This document shows positions 41,314-50,765 of a stretch of 64,000 nt of DNA, piece after piece; within the stretch, counting starts at the first letter, position 1; each line of letters starts with the position of its first letter. The DNA is from G963667975 sp963677395 (GTDB taxonomy: Bacteria > Bacteroidota > Bacteroidia > Bacteroidales > G963667975), in contig OY781965.2 in NCBI GenBank assembly GCA_963677395.2, forward strand, positions 2,976,001 to 3,040,000. The letters run 5' to 3'. The notes below the pieces were generated by a model. It was not told the DNA's origin and searched no databases. It was given only the letters and a program-made list of their open reading frames with translations. A program made the position numbers and the translations under genes.

Positions 41314-43434
41314 ATGGAAATCATTTACACGGCTGAATCATTTCATCTGCATGAAGAAAAGATCAGAAAGTTTAAGCAATTATATTACAGTGCCTTTCCT
41401 GATAATAATGAACGTGAAGATTTTGACATTATCAGCAAGAGAATACAAGAGAAAACCTTTCAGGAAGACTCAAAAACGTTTCTTGTACTAGACGGGATAT
41501 CAGGACTTATTGCTGAATATTATCCATCCTGCAGATGCTTATTGTACACTTATATTGTTGTAAATGATTCTGACAGAGGCAAAGGTATTGCTCGAAAAAT
41601 GATGACAAACCAAGGATTGAATGGTATTCTGAAAATAATAAAATCTGAAACCGGACATGATATTCTGGCTATTTTCTTTGAATCGAACAATCCATCAATG
41701 ACCCATTACGATAGCTTTGATTCTGTAGAACGGTTACTCATTTTCAAAAGACTAGGAGCCAAATTTATTGATATTCCATATGTACAACCTTCACTTGGCA
41801 CTGGTAAAAGTAAAGTAAATAATCTGCTATTATTTACTTTACCAATAGATAATCAAGATATTGTAGAAGCCGAAATTGTTATATCTTTTCTTCGTTCGTT
41901 TTACAAAGAACTGGGTATTTTCAACCCTGATGAAGATGATGATTTTTTAAAAATGAAGAGATTCTTGATCGGGAAGTATTTTCCACTATCGGAAATACCG
42001 ACAAATGAAAAAAATGAATTTTGTTTTTCAAAAGTATCAATAGCCATTCATATCCCTATTAATAAGAAATTTAAAGTAAACGAAGATTGTCGGAAATATT
42101 CGTCATTTGAAACTGATCTTTTTTCATACCAGTACCAAAAGAAAGGAGCAAAACCTTTTCGAAATTACTGTCTTAATGCAAATAATCCAACATTGGTTGA
42201 TGTTATATTTCCTGAAAAGATTCTATTTCAGAGTGAAGGCAGAATTGAAACATTGTTGCGTAATACCGACGAAAACGAAAGAACTGTTTCAGTCAAAATA
42301 TATGTTTCACTTTCCTGTTTTGACAAACACTCGGTTTTAAGCATTATAATTCAACCTGTTAACACATTCACTGAATATGATATTATTAAAATATCAACTC
42401 TTTTTGGCAGCAAACAGGAAAACTGTAACCCTGAACTTTTATTTCGTAAACAGGGTGGAAAACCTGTAAAAATTTCAGATTTTATAAATGATGAAGTTAG
42501 ATTACAAATACTTAAAAACAAGGAACATATAATATATGATGATATAAATTTTGGAACTCTGTTCTCGGAAACAACCAAAATAACAACAGGAACAATCAAT
42601 CTTTACTTTGATCCAAAATCCAACGCTGAAAAAGATAAATCCATAAAAGAATTTTTCAATCTCATTCATGGAGCACAGGACAAGACTGAAAAAAACACAA
42701 TGTACCTTCCTGAAGTATATAAGAAATTTGCACGATTATCCAATACATTATGCGGCATTGCACTGGGTATTTTCGATTTTAAAAGGATGGAGTATGATGA
42801 ATTTTCGGATACTCTCAGTCCAATACTATCCGATAAGGAATCATTCATTGTAATGAACAGAGGAATACTATTACAAGCTTACACTGGGGAAGAAACAAAA
42901 TCTACATTTAACACAATAGGGTCTGATCCTTATATAATTATTCCTTCTGTTTTGCTTGTCTCACGTGAGTATATTCTAAACAAGGCAATTGATATTCTAC
43001 AAAAAACTCTTTCAGGCAAACCCGGTATTAATACTCTCCGACGAATAGTTGAAGAAGTTAAACTTGTTGCCCAAAATACTAATTCCGGATTATTTCAATA
43101 TAAAAACGAAAAGACCATTTACCAAAAAGGAATTGAAGAAAGAAGACTGGACGATCTGACCCAAATTCTTGAAGATAACATTTTAACCGCTAAAGGGAAA
43201 CTGGAGTTTTTGAAATACCGCCAAACAACAATAGGTAGTAATCTAATTGCTTTATTTCTTATAATTTTAAGCATCGTTCAACTGGATAGTATTTTAAACT
43301 CGCTCATTACAACTTATAGCCCTAAATGCGTAATAGTTCAGCCTGAAATGTTAAAGATTGGAATTATGAGCACATTAATACTCATTGCTATTATTGCATA
43401 TATACTAAAAACCAGGATTGAATTAAAAAAATAG
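41314..43434 (+). CDS. GNAT-like domain fused to a large unknown region and a C-terminal two-helix membrane segment
   Basis: 706 residues from ATG 41314 (the TTG at 41302 is less likely). Residues ~1-170 resemble a GNAT acetyltransferase: strand LYTYIVVNDS followed by the acetyl-CoA loop DRGKGIARKMM (RGKGIA about 88-93), then LAIFFESNNPS and a FKRLGAKFIDIPYVQPS segment. Residues ~180-590 are not recognised. The C-terminal ~110 residues are helical and charged (EERRLDDLTQILEDNILTAKGKLEFLKY), then two membrane helices (about 643-662 and 682-700) with a short loop and a basic tail, a topology like CorA/two-helix channels, though I see no GMN motif. Single gene with its own -7 box. Function unknown; a membrane-attached acyltransferase or sensor is a guess. 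Confidence 0.7.
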   Translation: MEIIYTAESFHLHEEKIRKFKQLYYSAFPDNNEREDFDIISKRIQEKTFQEDSKTFLVLDGISGLIAEYYPSCRCLLYTYIVVNDSDRGKGIARKMMTNQGLNGILKIIKSETGHDILAIFFESNNPSMTHYDSFDSVERLLIFKRLGAKFIDIPYVQPSLGTGKSKVNNLLLFTLPIDNQDIVEAEIVISFLRSFYKELGIFNPDEDDDFLKMKRFLIGKYFPLSEIPTNEKNEFCFSKVSIAIHIPINKKFKVNEDCRKYSSFETDLFSYQYQKKGAKPFRNYCLNANNPTLVDVIFPEKILFQSEGRIETLLRNTDENERTVSVKIYVSLSCFDKHSVLSIIIQPVNTFTEYDIIKISTLFGSKQENCNPELLFRKQGGKPVKISDFINDEVRLQILKNKEHIIYDDINFGTLFSETTKITTGTINLYFDPKSNAEKDKSIKEFFNLIHGAQDKTEKNTMYLPEVYKKFARLSNTLCGIALGIFDFKRMEYDEFSDTLSPILSDKESFIVMNRGILLQAYTGEETKSTFNTIGSDPYIIIPSVLLVSREYILNKAIDILQKTLSGKPGINTLRRIVEEVKLVAQNTNSGLFQYKNEKTIYQKGIEERRLDDLTQILEDNILTAKGKLEFLKYRQTTIGSNLIALFLIILSIVQLDSILNSLITTYSPKCVIVQPEMLKIGIMSTLILIAIIAYILKTRIELKK

Positions 43435-43553
43435 CAGCAATCGAAATGAAAAACATAAAAATATACAGGCAATTTTTTATTCAACAATCAATAGCTATAA
43501 ACAATTTATTTTCAGAAGATTATCACAAGAATATTTTGGGTTTATATAAATTC

Positions 43554-44765
43554 CTATTTCACTGAAGCAAGCGTACTTTTTGCCAGAAAAGCACTGATTA
43601 CAACCAGTACGGCTCCCATCATAAACGGGGCTCCCGGAAAATACAACGGTGCCGATTTGGAGGTAAAAAACGAGAATAAGCCAGTCATAAGCAAAGGACC
43701 AACAATGGAGGTCACACTCATCAAACTGGTTAAAGCTCCCTGTAGTTCACCCTGTTCATTAGCCGGAACTTCATTGGAAATAATACTCTGAATGGCCGGA
43801 TTTGCTATTCCTCCTATACTGAAAGGAACCATAATGAGGAAAAGCATCCATCCCTGAGGAGCAAAGGCAATCATCACCAGCCCGACACCATAAAATGCCA
43901 GTCCTGTATAAATAGATTTTACCGGTCCCAGCTTAGGGTTTATAATCCGAACCAAACCTCCCTGAACCACGGCCATTAGCAATCCTACCAAACCCAAAGA
44001 GTAGCCCACAAGGGTTTCGTTCCAGTGAAAGGCTTCCATGGTAAAAAACGTCCAGGTACTCTGTGTGGCAAATCCGGCAATGTAAACGCAAATGAGGGAA
44101 CCTATCAGCCCCCATATAATGGGATATTTACGTAGCTGAAGCAACGAGCCAATCGGGTTTGCCCGTTTGAAATCGAAACGACGGCGATAACGTTTGGGTA
44201 ATGATTCGGGCAGGACAAAATATCCGTACGCCCAGTTTACAAAGGTAAGTCCGGCAGCAACCAGGAAAGGAAGTTTCATTCCATAATGGCCCAATATTCC
44301 ACCCATAACCGGACCAATGATAAATCCCAGTCCAAAGGCAGCACCGATCAGTCCAAAGTTTTGAGCACGCTTTTCAGGGGTACTGATATCCGCAATATAG
44401 GCAGACGCTGTTGTAAAGCTTGCGCCCATAATTCCGGCCAGAATACGTCCCACGAATAACCAGCCGATAGTAGGTGCAAATGCAATTATCAAATAATTCA
44501 GTCCAAATCCAAAGAGAGAAATAAGAAGTATCGGCCTGCGGCCATACCGGTCGCTGAGACTGCCCAGAACCGGAGAAAATAAAAACTGCATAACGGAAAA
44601 CGAAAACATCAGCCAGCCACTATAAATGGAAGCATTACTGAGGTCGCTGCCAATCAGATGACTGATATATTTAGGAATAATGGGAATAATAATCCCGAAA
44701 CCAATCACATCCAGCAAGAGTGTTATAAAAATGAATCCAAGGGCAGGTTTACGATTCTTCAGCAT
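43554..44765 (-). CDS. MFS efflux transporter, TetA-like
   Basis: 403 residues, twelve membrane segments. The N-terminal DVIGFGIIIPIIP (motif C-like region of the first helix), GSLSDRYGRRPILLIS (motif A, about 64-80) and GRILAGIMGASFTTASAYIADIS are characteristic of the DHA1/TetA subgroup of drug:H+ antiporters. Whether it exports tetracycline or something else cannot be told. It follows the carboxylase operon on the same strand, separated by a hairpin, so it is probably transcribed separately. Confidence 0.87.
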   Translation of the reverse strand: MLKNRKPALGFIFITLLLDVIGFGIIIPIIPKYISHLIGSDLSNASIYSGWLMFSFSVMQFLFSPVLGSLSDRYGRRPILLISLFGFGLNYLIIAFAPTIGWLFVGRILAGIMGASFTTASAYIADISTPEKRAQNFGLIGAAFGLGFIIGPVMGGILGHYGMKLPFLVAAGLTFVNWAYGYFVLPESLPKRYRRRFDFKRANPIGSLLQLRKYPIIWGLIGSLICVYIAGFATQSTWTFFTMEAFHWNETLVGYSLGLVGLLMAVVQGGLVRIINPKLGPVKSIYTGLAFYGVGLVMIAFAPQGWMLFLIMVPFSIGGIANPAIQSIISNEVPANEQGELQGALTSLMSVTSIVGPLLMTGLFSFFTSKSAPLYFPGAPFMMGAVLVVISAFLAKSTLASVK

Positions 44766-44835
44766 AGTATTATCGTTTTTGAAAAAGGCTGCAAAGTAAC
44801 GAAGCTGGTTTCAAACCCGGGAAAAATAATCGGTG

Positions 44836-44867
44836 AATACGGCATTTTCATGGATGAATGCCGTATT
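44836..44867 (-). terminator. Hairpin after the carboxylase operon
   Basis: AATACGGCATT (44836-44846) pairs perfectly with AATGCCGTATT (44857-44867); on the minus strand CACCGATTATTTTTCC follows. Confidence 0.7.
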
Positions 44868-44979
44868 TAGGCTACCCATCCGGGAAAAGTGATACCCGAA
44901 GCGATCAATATTCAATATTTTCTACAGGTTCCACTGATATACGCAAAAATTGCAAGAGGTTCAGAATCAACAAAAACAA

Positions 44980-46518
44980 TTACAATGGAATATTTCCGTG
45001 TTTTCGGGGAGGATTATTTTCCCGTTTGTTGCGGGTCATTTCCAACGCCTGAATAATCTTAAAGCGGGTATTTTCAGGTTGAATAATTTCGTCAATATAT
45101 CCTAATTCTGCTGCACGAAACGGATTTGCGAATGTATCGCGATATTCATCCACTGCACTTTGCCGTTCTTCCTCATTTAACTGACCCCGGTAAAGAATAT
45201 TCACGGCACCTTCAGATCCCATTACCGCAATTTCGGCAGATGGATAAGCGTAGTTTACATCGGCACCAATATGTTTACTCGACATTACATCATACGCTCC
45301 ACCATAAGCTTTACGGGTAATCAGTGTAATTTTAGGAACTGTTGCTTCGGCAAAAGCATATAACAACTTCGCTCCCTGACGAATGATACCTCCCAGTTCC
45401 TGATTTACACCGGGAAGAAAACCGGGAACATCCACAAACGTAACCAGCGGAATATTAAAGGCATCGCAAAAGCGAACAAAGCGGGCAGCCTTTACCGAAG
45501 AATTGATATCTAAAACACCGGCTAAGGATGCGGGTTGATTGGCCACAATTCCAACCGAACGTCCAGCAAAGCGACCAAAACCGGTCAAGATATTCGGGGC
45601 ATAATAAGGCATAATTTCAAAGAAGTGACTATCATCCACAACTGCCTCTATCAGAGTTATCATATCGTAAGGCTTATTTGGATCGTCCGGAATCAACGTT
45701 TGCAGTTTTTCCTCAACGCGGTCAACAGGATCTGCCGTGGGGAACATAGGAGGATCGTTCAGGTTGTTGGAGGGAATAAAGCTAAGCAGCTCGCGAATCA
45801 TGTGCATGGCTTCTTCATCGTCGGCAGCCAGCAAATGCGCAACACCACTACGGGCATTGTGCGTATCGGCTCCGCCCAGTTCTTCTTTGGTTACCTCTTC
45901 GTGAGTTACGGTTTTTATCACATCAGGTCCTGTAACAAACATATAACTGCTTTCTTTCACCATCAGAATAAAATCAGTCATAGCCGGAGAATAAACGGCA
46001 CCTCCCGCACATGAACCCAAAATGGCTGATATCTGTGGAATTACCCCTGAACTTTTCACATTGCGGTAAAAGATATCGGCATAACCAGCCAAACTTTGCA
46101 CACCTTCCTGAATACGGGCTCCGCCCGAATCATTCAGTCCGATCACGGGAGCTCCCATTTTAAGGGCCAGATCCATCACTTTCACCACCTTATCAGCATT
46201 TGAGCGACTTAAACTTCCACCAAATACAGTAAAGTCCTGTGCAAAAACGTAAACCAGACGACCTTCTATTTTTCCATATCCGGTAACAATGCCATCGCCT
46301 GGAATTTTCTGATCTGCCATTCCAAAATCGGTAATGCGATGAACAACAAGCTTATCCATTTCCACAAAAGTGCCCGAATCAAGCAGATCCGTAATGCGTT
46401 CACGGGCAGTTTTATGTCCTGAGGCATGAATTTTATCAATTCGTTGCTGACCTCCACCCATTTCTGCCTGAAGACTGAGTTCTTCCAGTTTCTTTATCTT
46501 ATCTGAAGTTTTCATCAT
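44980..46518 (-). CDS. Acyl-CoA carboxylase, carboxyltransferase (beta) subunit
   Basis: 512 residues from the ATG ATG pair at 46518/46515; the upstream TTG at 46542 would overlap the end of the biotin-carrier gene. The carboxyltransferase signature is clear: FTVFGGSLSRSNADKVVKVMD and GLNDSGGARIQEGVQSL (acyl-CoA side) in the N-half, and FVDVPGFLPGVNQELGGIIRQGAKLLYA with TRKAYGGAYDVMSSKH in the C-half. It transfers CO2 from biotin to propionyl- or acetyl-CoA. The same subunit also serves methylmalonyl-CoA decarboxylases, but a biotin carboxylase gene lies upstream and no membrane decarboxylase subunit is seen, so an ATP-dependent carboxylase is preferred. Confidence 0.92.
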   Translation of the reverse strand: MMKTSDKIKKLEELSLQAEMGGGQQRIDKIHASGHKTARERITDLLDSGTFVEMDKLVVHRITDFGMADQKIPGDGIVTGYGKIEGRLVYVFAQDFTVFGGSLSRSNADKVVKVMDLALKMGAPVIGLNDSGGARIQEGVQSLAGYADIFYRNVKSSGVIPQISAILGSCAGGAVYSPAMTDFILMVKESSYMFVTGPDVIKTVTHEEVTKEELGGADTHNARSGVAHLLAADDEEAMHMIRELLSFIPSNNLNDPPMFPTADPVDRVEEKLQTLIPDDPNKPYDMITLIEAVVDDSHFFEIMPYYAPNILTGFGRFAGRSVGIVANQPASLAGVLDINSSVKAARFVRFCDAFNIPLVTFVDVPGFLPGVNQELGGIIRQGAKLLYAFAEATVPKITLITRKAYGGAYDVMSSKHIGADVNYAYPSAEIAVMGSEGAVNILYRGQLNEEERQSAVDEYRDTFANPFRAAELGYIDEIIQPENTRFKIIQALEMTRNKRENNPPRKHGNIPL

Positions 46519-46534
46519 GTTTTCGTTTCGTTTT

Positions 46535-47041
46535 CTATTCAATTACAATCAGAACCTGCTGAGTATCCACTATATCTCCTTCAGCTACTTGAATTCCAGC
46601 AACCACACCATCAACAGTTGCTTTAAATTCACTTTCCATCTTCATAGCCGAAACAATGATTACCGTTTGTCCCTTCACAACCTGTTCTCCTTTCGAGACC
46701 AGTATGCGGACTACTTTTCCGGGCATGGGTGAGCGAATGGCCTTGTCGCTACCAACAGTTACTGAGCCTTTCTTTCGGCGATAACGTGTTTCGGCATCAA
46801 TCACCTCCACTTTAAACGTTTTATAAAAGGTGTTGATGGTGTATTCGCGAGAATTTGCACCTTCAACAAGTTCGAGATTGTAAGATTCTCCGTCGAGAAG
46901 AATAGAATAAATCCCCTTCCCTACCTTTACCACATCCAGCGTGTACAATACATCATCAACCATGATGGCAATCTGGTTTCCATCATGATGCACAAGGCTG
47001 AGCTGTGCAGTGCGTTCTTCGGTTATCAGTTCCAGTTGCAT
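46535..47041 (-). CDS. Biotin carboxyl carrier protein of the acyl-CoA carboxylase
   Basis: 168 residues if started at ATG 47041; ATG 47071 (178 residues) and ATG 47137 overlap the end of the carboxylase gene and are possible. The C-terminal ~75 residues form a biotinyl/lipoyl domain (RSPMPGKVVRILVSKGEQVVKGQ) with the biotinyl Lys in SAMKMESEFKA. The N-terminal part (LELITEERTAQLSLV...) is the carrier-subunit type seen with propionyl-CoA carboxylases. It carries CO2 between the two enzymes. Between the biotin carboxylase and carboxyltransferase genes; 16-17 bp before the latter. Confidence 0.87.
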   Translation of the reverse strand: MQLELITEERTAQLSLVHHDGNQIAIMVDDVLYTLDVVKVGKGIYSILLDGESYNLELVEGANSREYTINTFYKTFKVEVIDAETRYRRKKGSVTVGSDKAIRSPMPGKVVRILVSKGEQVVKGQTVIIVSAMKMESEFKATVDGVVAGIQVAEGDIVDTQQVLIVIE

Positions 47042-47051
47042 CTTTCTGAGT

Positions 47052-48563
47052 TTATAAGGGTGAAATACCATATTTACGACCTGAATTCCGCCATATATCA
47101 GAAGTTTCTGAGCGAGACTTTTCAGTATTATCTGCATGACCTACTTTAGACATATATTCCAGATAGGTAGCAATGAGCGCAATGTCCTCACATTTTCCAA
47201 AGCACTCCCCTTTTTGGAAAAGAAATTCTTTGTTATTCTCGATAAAATGCGTGTTGTAATGCCCGCTTCTGAAATCTTCGGTATCCATAATCCGCTTTAA
47301 AAACCGGATAGATGTTTTCACCCCCGTAATTTTATATTCGTAAAGTGCACGTTTCATTCTGTCTATTGCATCCTGCCGGTCGCACCCCCAAACAATAAGT
47401 TTGGTTATCATTGAATCATAGTAAATCGGAATTTCATACCCTTCATACACATAACCATCGCAGCGAATACCAGTCCCGTAAGGTTCAGTAATATGGCGGA
47501 TTACACCCGGATTTGGCATAAAGTTCTGATCTGTATCTTCGGCATAGATTCTGCATTCGATGGCATGACCATGCTGAAACAAGTCTTCCTGACTGAAAGG
47601 CAAAGGCTTTTCATTTGCAATATCTATCTGAGCCTTTACCAGATCGATGCCCACTACGCGTTCGGTAATCGGGTGTTCAACCTGAAGGCGGGTATTCATT
47701 TCCAAAAAATAGTAGTTCAGATTATCATCCATGATAAACTCAATGGTTCCGGCTCCAAAATAATCAACAGCCTGTGCAGCAGCTACTGCATGTTGACCCA
47801 TTTCGATACGCTTTTGCAGAGTCATCAAAGGCGAAGGAGTTTCCTCCACTACTTTCTGATGGCGACGCTGAACCGAGCATTCACGCTCAAACAAATGAAC
47901 CGTATGACCATGTTTATCAGCGAGAATTTGATATTCAATATGGTGAGGCGATTCAATGTATTTTTCGATAAAGACGGAATCATCGCCAAAGGCAGAAGCT
48001 GCTTCGGAGCGTGCGGCTCTTAACGCCGACAATATTTCACTTTTCTCTTTAACTAAGCGCATACCTTTTCCACCACCTCCGGCCGAAGCCTTTATCATGA
48101 CAGGCAAACCAATTTCTTCAACTACACTAAGAGCTTCTTTCTCGCTGGTAATTTTACCAACAGTCCCCGGCACAACCGGAATACCCGCCGCTATCATTGT
48201 TTTACGCGCAGTGATTTTATCGCCCATGGTACGAATTGCATACGGAGAAGGACCAATAAAGATAACCCCTTCCTCCCGGCAACGTTCCGCAAAATGAGCA
48301 TTTTCCGAGAGAAAACCATAACCGGGATGAATTGCATCTGAACCCGATTTTTTAGCAACTTCGAGTATCTTCTCAATATTCAGATAACTTTCGACAGACG
48401 GAGCCGGACCAATGCAATAGGCTTCATTGGCATACCGGACATGCATGGCAGTACGGTCAACTTCCGAAAAAACAGCAACCGTCGAAATTCCCATTTCTCT
48501 GCACGAACGCATGATTCGTACAGCAATTTCCCCACGATTGGCAACAAGAACCTTTTGAATCAT
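47052..48563 (-). CDS. Biotin carboxylase subunit of the acyl-CoA carboxylase
   Basis: 503 residues from ATG 48563 (MIQKVLVANRGEIAVRIMRS), the canonical beginning. ATP-grasp motifs: SAGGGGKGMRLVKE (about 162), the EKYIESPHHIEYQ strand (about 205) and MNTRLQVEHPITERV (about 290), plus the GYGFLSENAHFAE loop. It carboxylates biotin with bicarbonate and ATP. The last ~45 residues (ATYLEYMSKVGHADNTEK...) extend beyond AccC and are typical of the acyl-CoA carboxylase group. First gene of the three-gene unit; its stop overlaps possible early starts of the carrier gene. Confidence 0.94.
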   Translation of the reverse strand: MIQKVLVANRGEIAVRIMRSCREMGISTVAVFSEVDRTAMHVRYANEAYCIGPAPSVESYLNIEKILEVAKKSGSDAIHPGYGFLSENAHFAERCREEGVIFIGPSPYAIRTMGDKITARKTMIAAGIPVVPGTVGKITSEKEALSVVEEIGLPVMIKASAGGGGKGMRLVKEKSEILSALRAARSEAASAFGDDSVFIEKYIESPHHIEYQILADKHGHTVHLFERECSVQRRHQKVVEETPSPLMTLQKRIEMGQHAVAAAQAVDYFGAGTIEFIMDDNLNYYFLEMNTRLQVEHPITERVVGIDLVKAQIDIANEKPLPFSQEDLFQHGHAIECRIYAEDTDQNFMPNPGVIRHITEPYGTGIRCDGYVYEGYEIPIYYDSMITKLIVWGCDRQDAIDRMKRALYEYKITGVKTSIRFLKRIMDTEDFRSGHYNTHFIENNKEFLFQKGECFGKCEDIALIATYLEYMSKVGHADNTEKSRSETSDIWRNSGRKYGISPL

Positions 48564-48662
48564 AAAATCATATTTAGGATGGTATTGAATCGAAATCAAA
48601 AGATTATTAACAAACGATAATGTAAAAGGTTACCAAATAATACCGATTAGAGAAATGGGAGC

Positions 48663-48713
48663 CTGTTTAAAAGCCTCTCATCTGGTAAAAAAACCTTCCC
48701 GGCTTTTTGAACA
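48663..48713 (+). repeat. Dispersed intergenic hairpin repeat, copy 2
   Basis: TGTTTAAAAGCC near the start and GGCTTTTTGAACA at the end pair imperfectly; the CTCATCTGGTAAAAAAA block between is shared with the copy at 61020 and, with changes, 19457. Lies between divergent genes. Confidence 0.5.
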
Positions 48714-48811
48714 ACTTTCATTTTAGCAGAAAGAAAAGATTTTTTCTCTGTTCAGTATAAAAAATATCATCACTAACATTGAAAAACACTTCAATAATCT
48801 ATAATTTTTTT

Positions 48812-48819
48812 TAGATTTG
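48812..48819 (+). promoter_or_regulatory. -7 box (TAGATTTG) of the lipoprotein gene
   Basis: TAnnTTTG match 38 bp before ATG 48858; -33 unclear. Confidence 0.4.
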
Positions 48820-48857
48820 TATCTGAAATCAAACAACAATCCCAAACACACGCAATT

Positions 48858-49652
48858 ATGAAAAAGTATTCAATTGCATCATACTTAACCATCTCATTTT
48901 CAACACCTCTGCTTACCATCATGAACAGTTGTAAAAAAGATGAAGAATCTGGTACAAATTTTACCGAATTAGTTTACACAGCAGATGTAACAAACATAGG
49001 CAACGAAACTGCCATTATGGGAGGAAATATTAAAAAGGGCAGTTCAATATTAGCTCAGGAGCGGGGAATATGCTGGAGTACATCCCCCAACCCGACTATA
49101 GCAAACAAGCGAACCCAATGTGGCAGTGGTACAGGTTCATTCAGCTGTACTTTGACCGATCTGAGCCCGAACACGACTTATTATGTGAAAGCTTATGTCA
49201 TAGATGACTTTTCAGCAATCTACGGAAATGAGCGATGTTTTACCACCAGCAATCAGTTTGTAACAGTTCCTTGTAATCTTCAACAAAACAGTGTTTACTT
49301 TAACATCTCCACTCATACTTTTTACAACATCAGCACAAGTACGACAAACGTTGTTTATGGGAATTTCGGAATTTCAGCCAATGGCATGACCAGCAGTTTT
49401 AAGATTGAGTTTTCCAAAGAACCCTCAACGGGATATTACACTACTGCCTATAATATTTTCAATATTGAGAATAAAGAATGTGTAATTCATGGAGTATTTG
49501 GATCTCAACATTTTATAGCCTTACCTTACGATACACTCTACGTAAATAAAGCCGGAAATGGCAAATACAACATGACATTCTGTAAGGTGCGTTTTCAAAA
49601 TCCATATAGTTCAGGTTATCTTGAATCATATGGAAATATCACCATTGAATAA
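48858..49652 (+). CDS. Lipoprotein with fibronectin type III-like region
   Basis: 264 residues. Lipoprotein signal with Cys at STPLLTIMNSC (Cys25) followed by KKDEESG. Residues ~35-130 read like a FN3-type module of Bacteroidota surface lipoproteins (ADVTNIGNETAIMGGNIKKG, RGICWSTSPNPT, CTLTDLSPNTTYYVKAYVID). The remainder (to 264) is beta-rich and not recognised. Probably exposed at the cell surface or periplasm; role unknown. It heads a plus-strand group with RDD and orphan genes, spaced by ~30 bp. Confidence 0.75.
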   Translation: MKKYSIASYLTISFSTPLLTIMNSCKKDEESGTNFTELVYTADVTNIGNETAIMGGNIKKGSSILAQERGICWSTSPNPTIANKRTQCGSGTGSFSCTLTDLSPNTTYYVKAYVIDDFSAIYGNERCFTTSNQFVTVPCNLQQNSVYFNISTHTFYNISTSTTNVVYGNFGISANGMTSSFKIEFSKEPSTGYYTTAYNIFNIENKECVIHGVFGSQHFIALPYDTLYVNKAGNGKYNMTFCKVRFQNPYSSGYLESYGNITIE

Positions 49653-49681
49653 TTAAAATATTAAATTTAAAACAGATTAAG

Positions 49682-50110
49682 ATGACTGAAAAATGTTACC
49701 CCGGAGTACTTGACAGAATAAAAGCTGTTGTAATCGATGGCATTATTATTATTGTATTTATGTTTATTGCAACTTCAATTTTTTCGCTTTTTGAGAAGGT
49801 ACCGGACAATGCCCGTATTATAGCTTTTGTTTTTATTTTCATCCTGTATGATCCTCTTCTAACCAGTATTTTCGGTGGAACATTGGGGCATTTCATTATA
49901 GGTATCAGAGTCAAACAGGAGTCAGATGAAACAAAAAATATTATTTTTCCTCTTGCACTTATACGATTTATCGTAAAAGTCTGTTTAGGCTGGATTTCAT
50001 TTCTGACAGTATTTGGCAACCCAAAACGAAAGGCAATTCATGACTACTTGGTTTACTCAGTTGTAATCTATTTAAACCAAGATAGCACCACTCCATCTAG
50101 CAATAATTAA
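49682..50110 (+). CDS. RDD family membrane protein
   Basis: 142 residues. The RDD signature is seen as GVLDRIKAVVIDGIIII (Arg-Asp at about 10 and 17) and the later GTLGHFIIGIRV plus a C-terminal NPKRKAIHDYLVYSVVI. Three membrane segments. RDD proteins are often linked to cation transport or membrane stress but have no settled function. It is 29 bp downstream of the lipoprotein gene. Confidence 0.85.
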   Translation: MTEKCYPGVLDRIKAVVIDGIIIIVFMFIATSIFSLFEKVPDNARIIAFVFIFILYDPLLTSIFGGTLGHFIIGIRVKQESDETKNIIFPLALIRFIVKVCLGWISFLTVFGNPKRKAIHDYLVYSVVIYLNQDSTTPSSNN

Positions 50111-50141
50111 CTATCAACCAAATCATTACAAGCTTATAGTT

Positions 50142-50765
50142 ATGAATCAGGAATATTCAGAAAGCTCTCCTTTCAAAACACTTTCAGCCTTTGCCGAAAA
50201 GAGTCACCGTAAGCTGATTTTCAACGAAGAGCAGTATCCAGGCAGTGTAAGGTATGGTGGAGCTACGCATAAGCAAACGTTTTACATGGAGGATAAACAA
50301 AATTCGGAGATTTATCTTGCCGGATTTTTTGATCCCAAACAATTCGGAGAAAATGAGCTCTGGTTTGGAGTATTCTGTTCTGCCCAACTTCCTGAATTTG
50401 CTCAATTTACAATCCGTAAAAAGAATATACTTGATAAACTGAATCCTTTTCTGCGGAACAAGACATTATCTTCGGAAAACAGGATTTTTGATTCGAAAAC
50501 CGTTATTACCGGAAACGACTCTCAACTGGCATCAAAACTATTGTTTTCAAGCGAGTTACAGCAAAAGATTCTGGAATCATTCACCCTCTCTCCACTTTTA
50601 TTTTTTGGAGCAAATCCTTTCAGAATTGATTTTTGCCCGGCTTTAAAAAATCAATCAATCATGGGATTTTATACTTTCCAGAAATGGATTTTGGAAGAAG
50701 ATTTTATAGAGGAGTTATTTTTGAATATGCAGAAAATTCATAAAACCAGTCCTGTAAATTATTAA
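50142..50765 (+). CDS. Soluble protein of unknown function
   Basis: 207 residues, no signal peptide or membrane segment. I recognise no family. Notable segments: RYGGATHKQTFYM near residue 35, GENELWFGVFCSAQLPEFAQF near 65, and a C-terminal GFYTFQKWILEEDFIEELFLNM helix. Composition and codon use resemble the neighbours, and the spacing (31 bp after RDD) suggests co-transcription. The frame is open over 208 codons, so it is a real gene. No hint of mechanism. Confidence 0.7.
   Translation: MNQEYSESSPFKTLSAFAEKSHRKLIFNEEQYPGSVRYGGATHKQTFYMEDKQNSEIYLAGFFDPKQFGENELWFGVFCSAQLPEFAQFTIRKKNILDKLNPFLRNKTLSSENRIFDSKTVITGNDSQLASKLLFSSELQQKILESFTLSPLLFFGANPFRIDFCPALKNQSIMGFYTFQKWILEEDFIEELFLNMQKIHKTSPVNY

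Noticed and set aside
43554..44765. Acquired tetracycline-resistance element
   Set aside because: The pump is TetA-like, but there is no TetR repressor, IS or composition change; a housekeeping MFS pump is more likely.
45535..46014. 159-codon plus-strand frame opposite the carboxyltransferase gene
   Set aside because: Lies wholly antisense to a clear carboxyltransferase with all motifs; composition is that of a shadow frame.
46535..47137. Frameshift or fusion between biotin carboxylase and carrier genes
   Set aside because: Both products are complete; the overlap is explained by alternative start codons of the carrier gene.
47493..48023. 176-codon open frame on the plus strand across the biotin carboxylase gene
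   Set aside because: Antisense shadow of a strongly conserved enzyme; no family features or start context.
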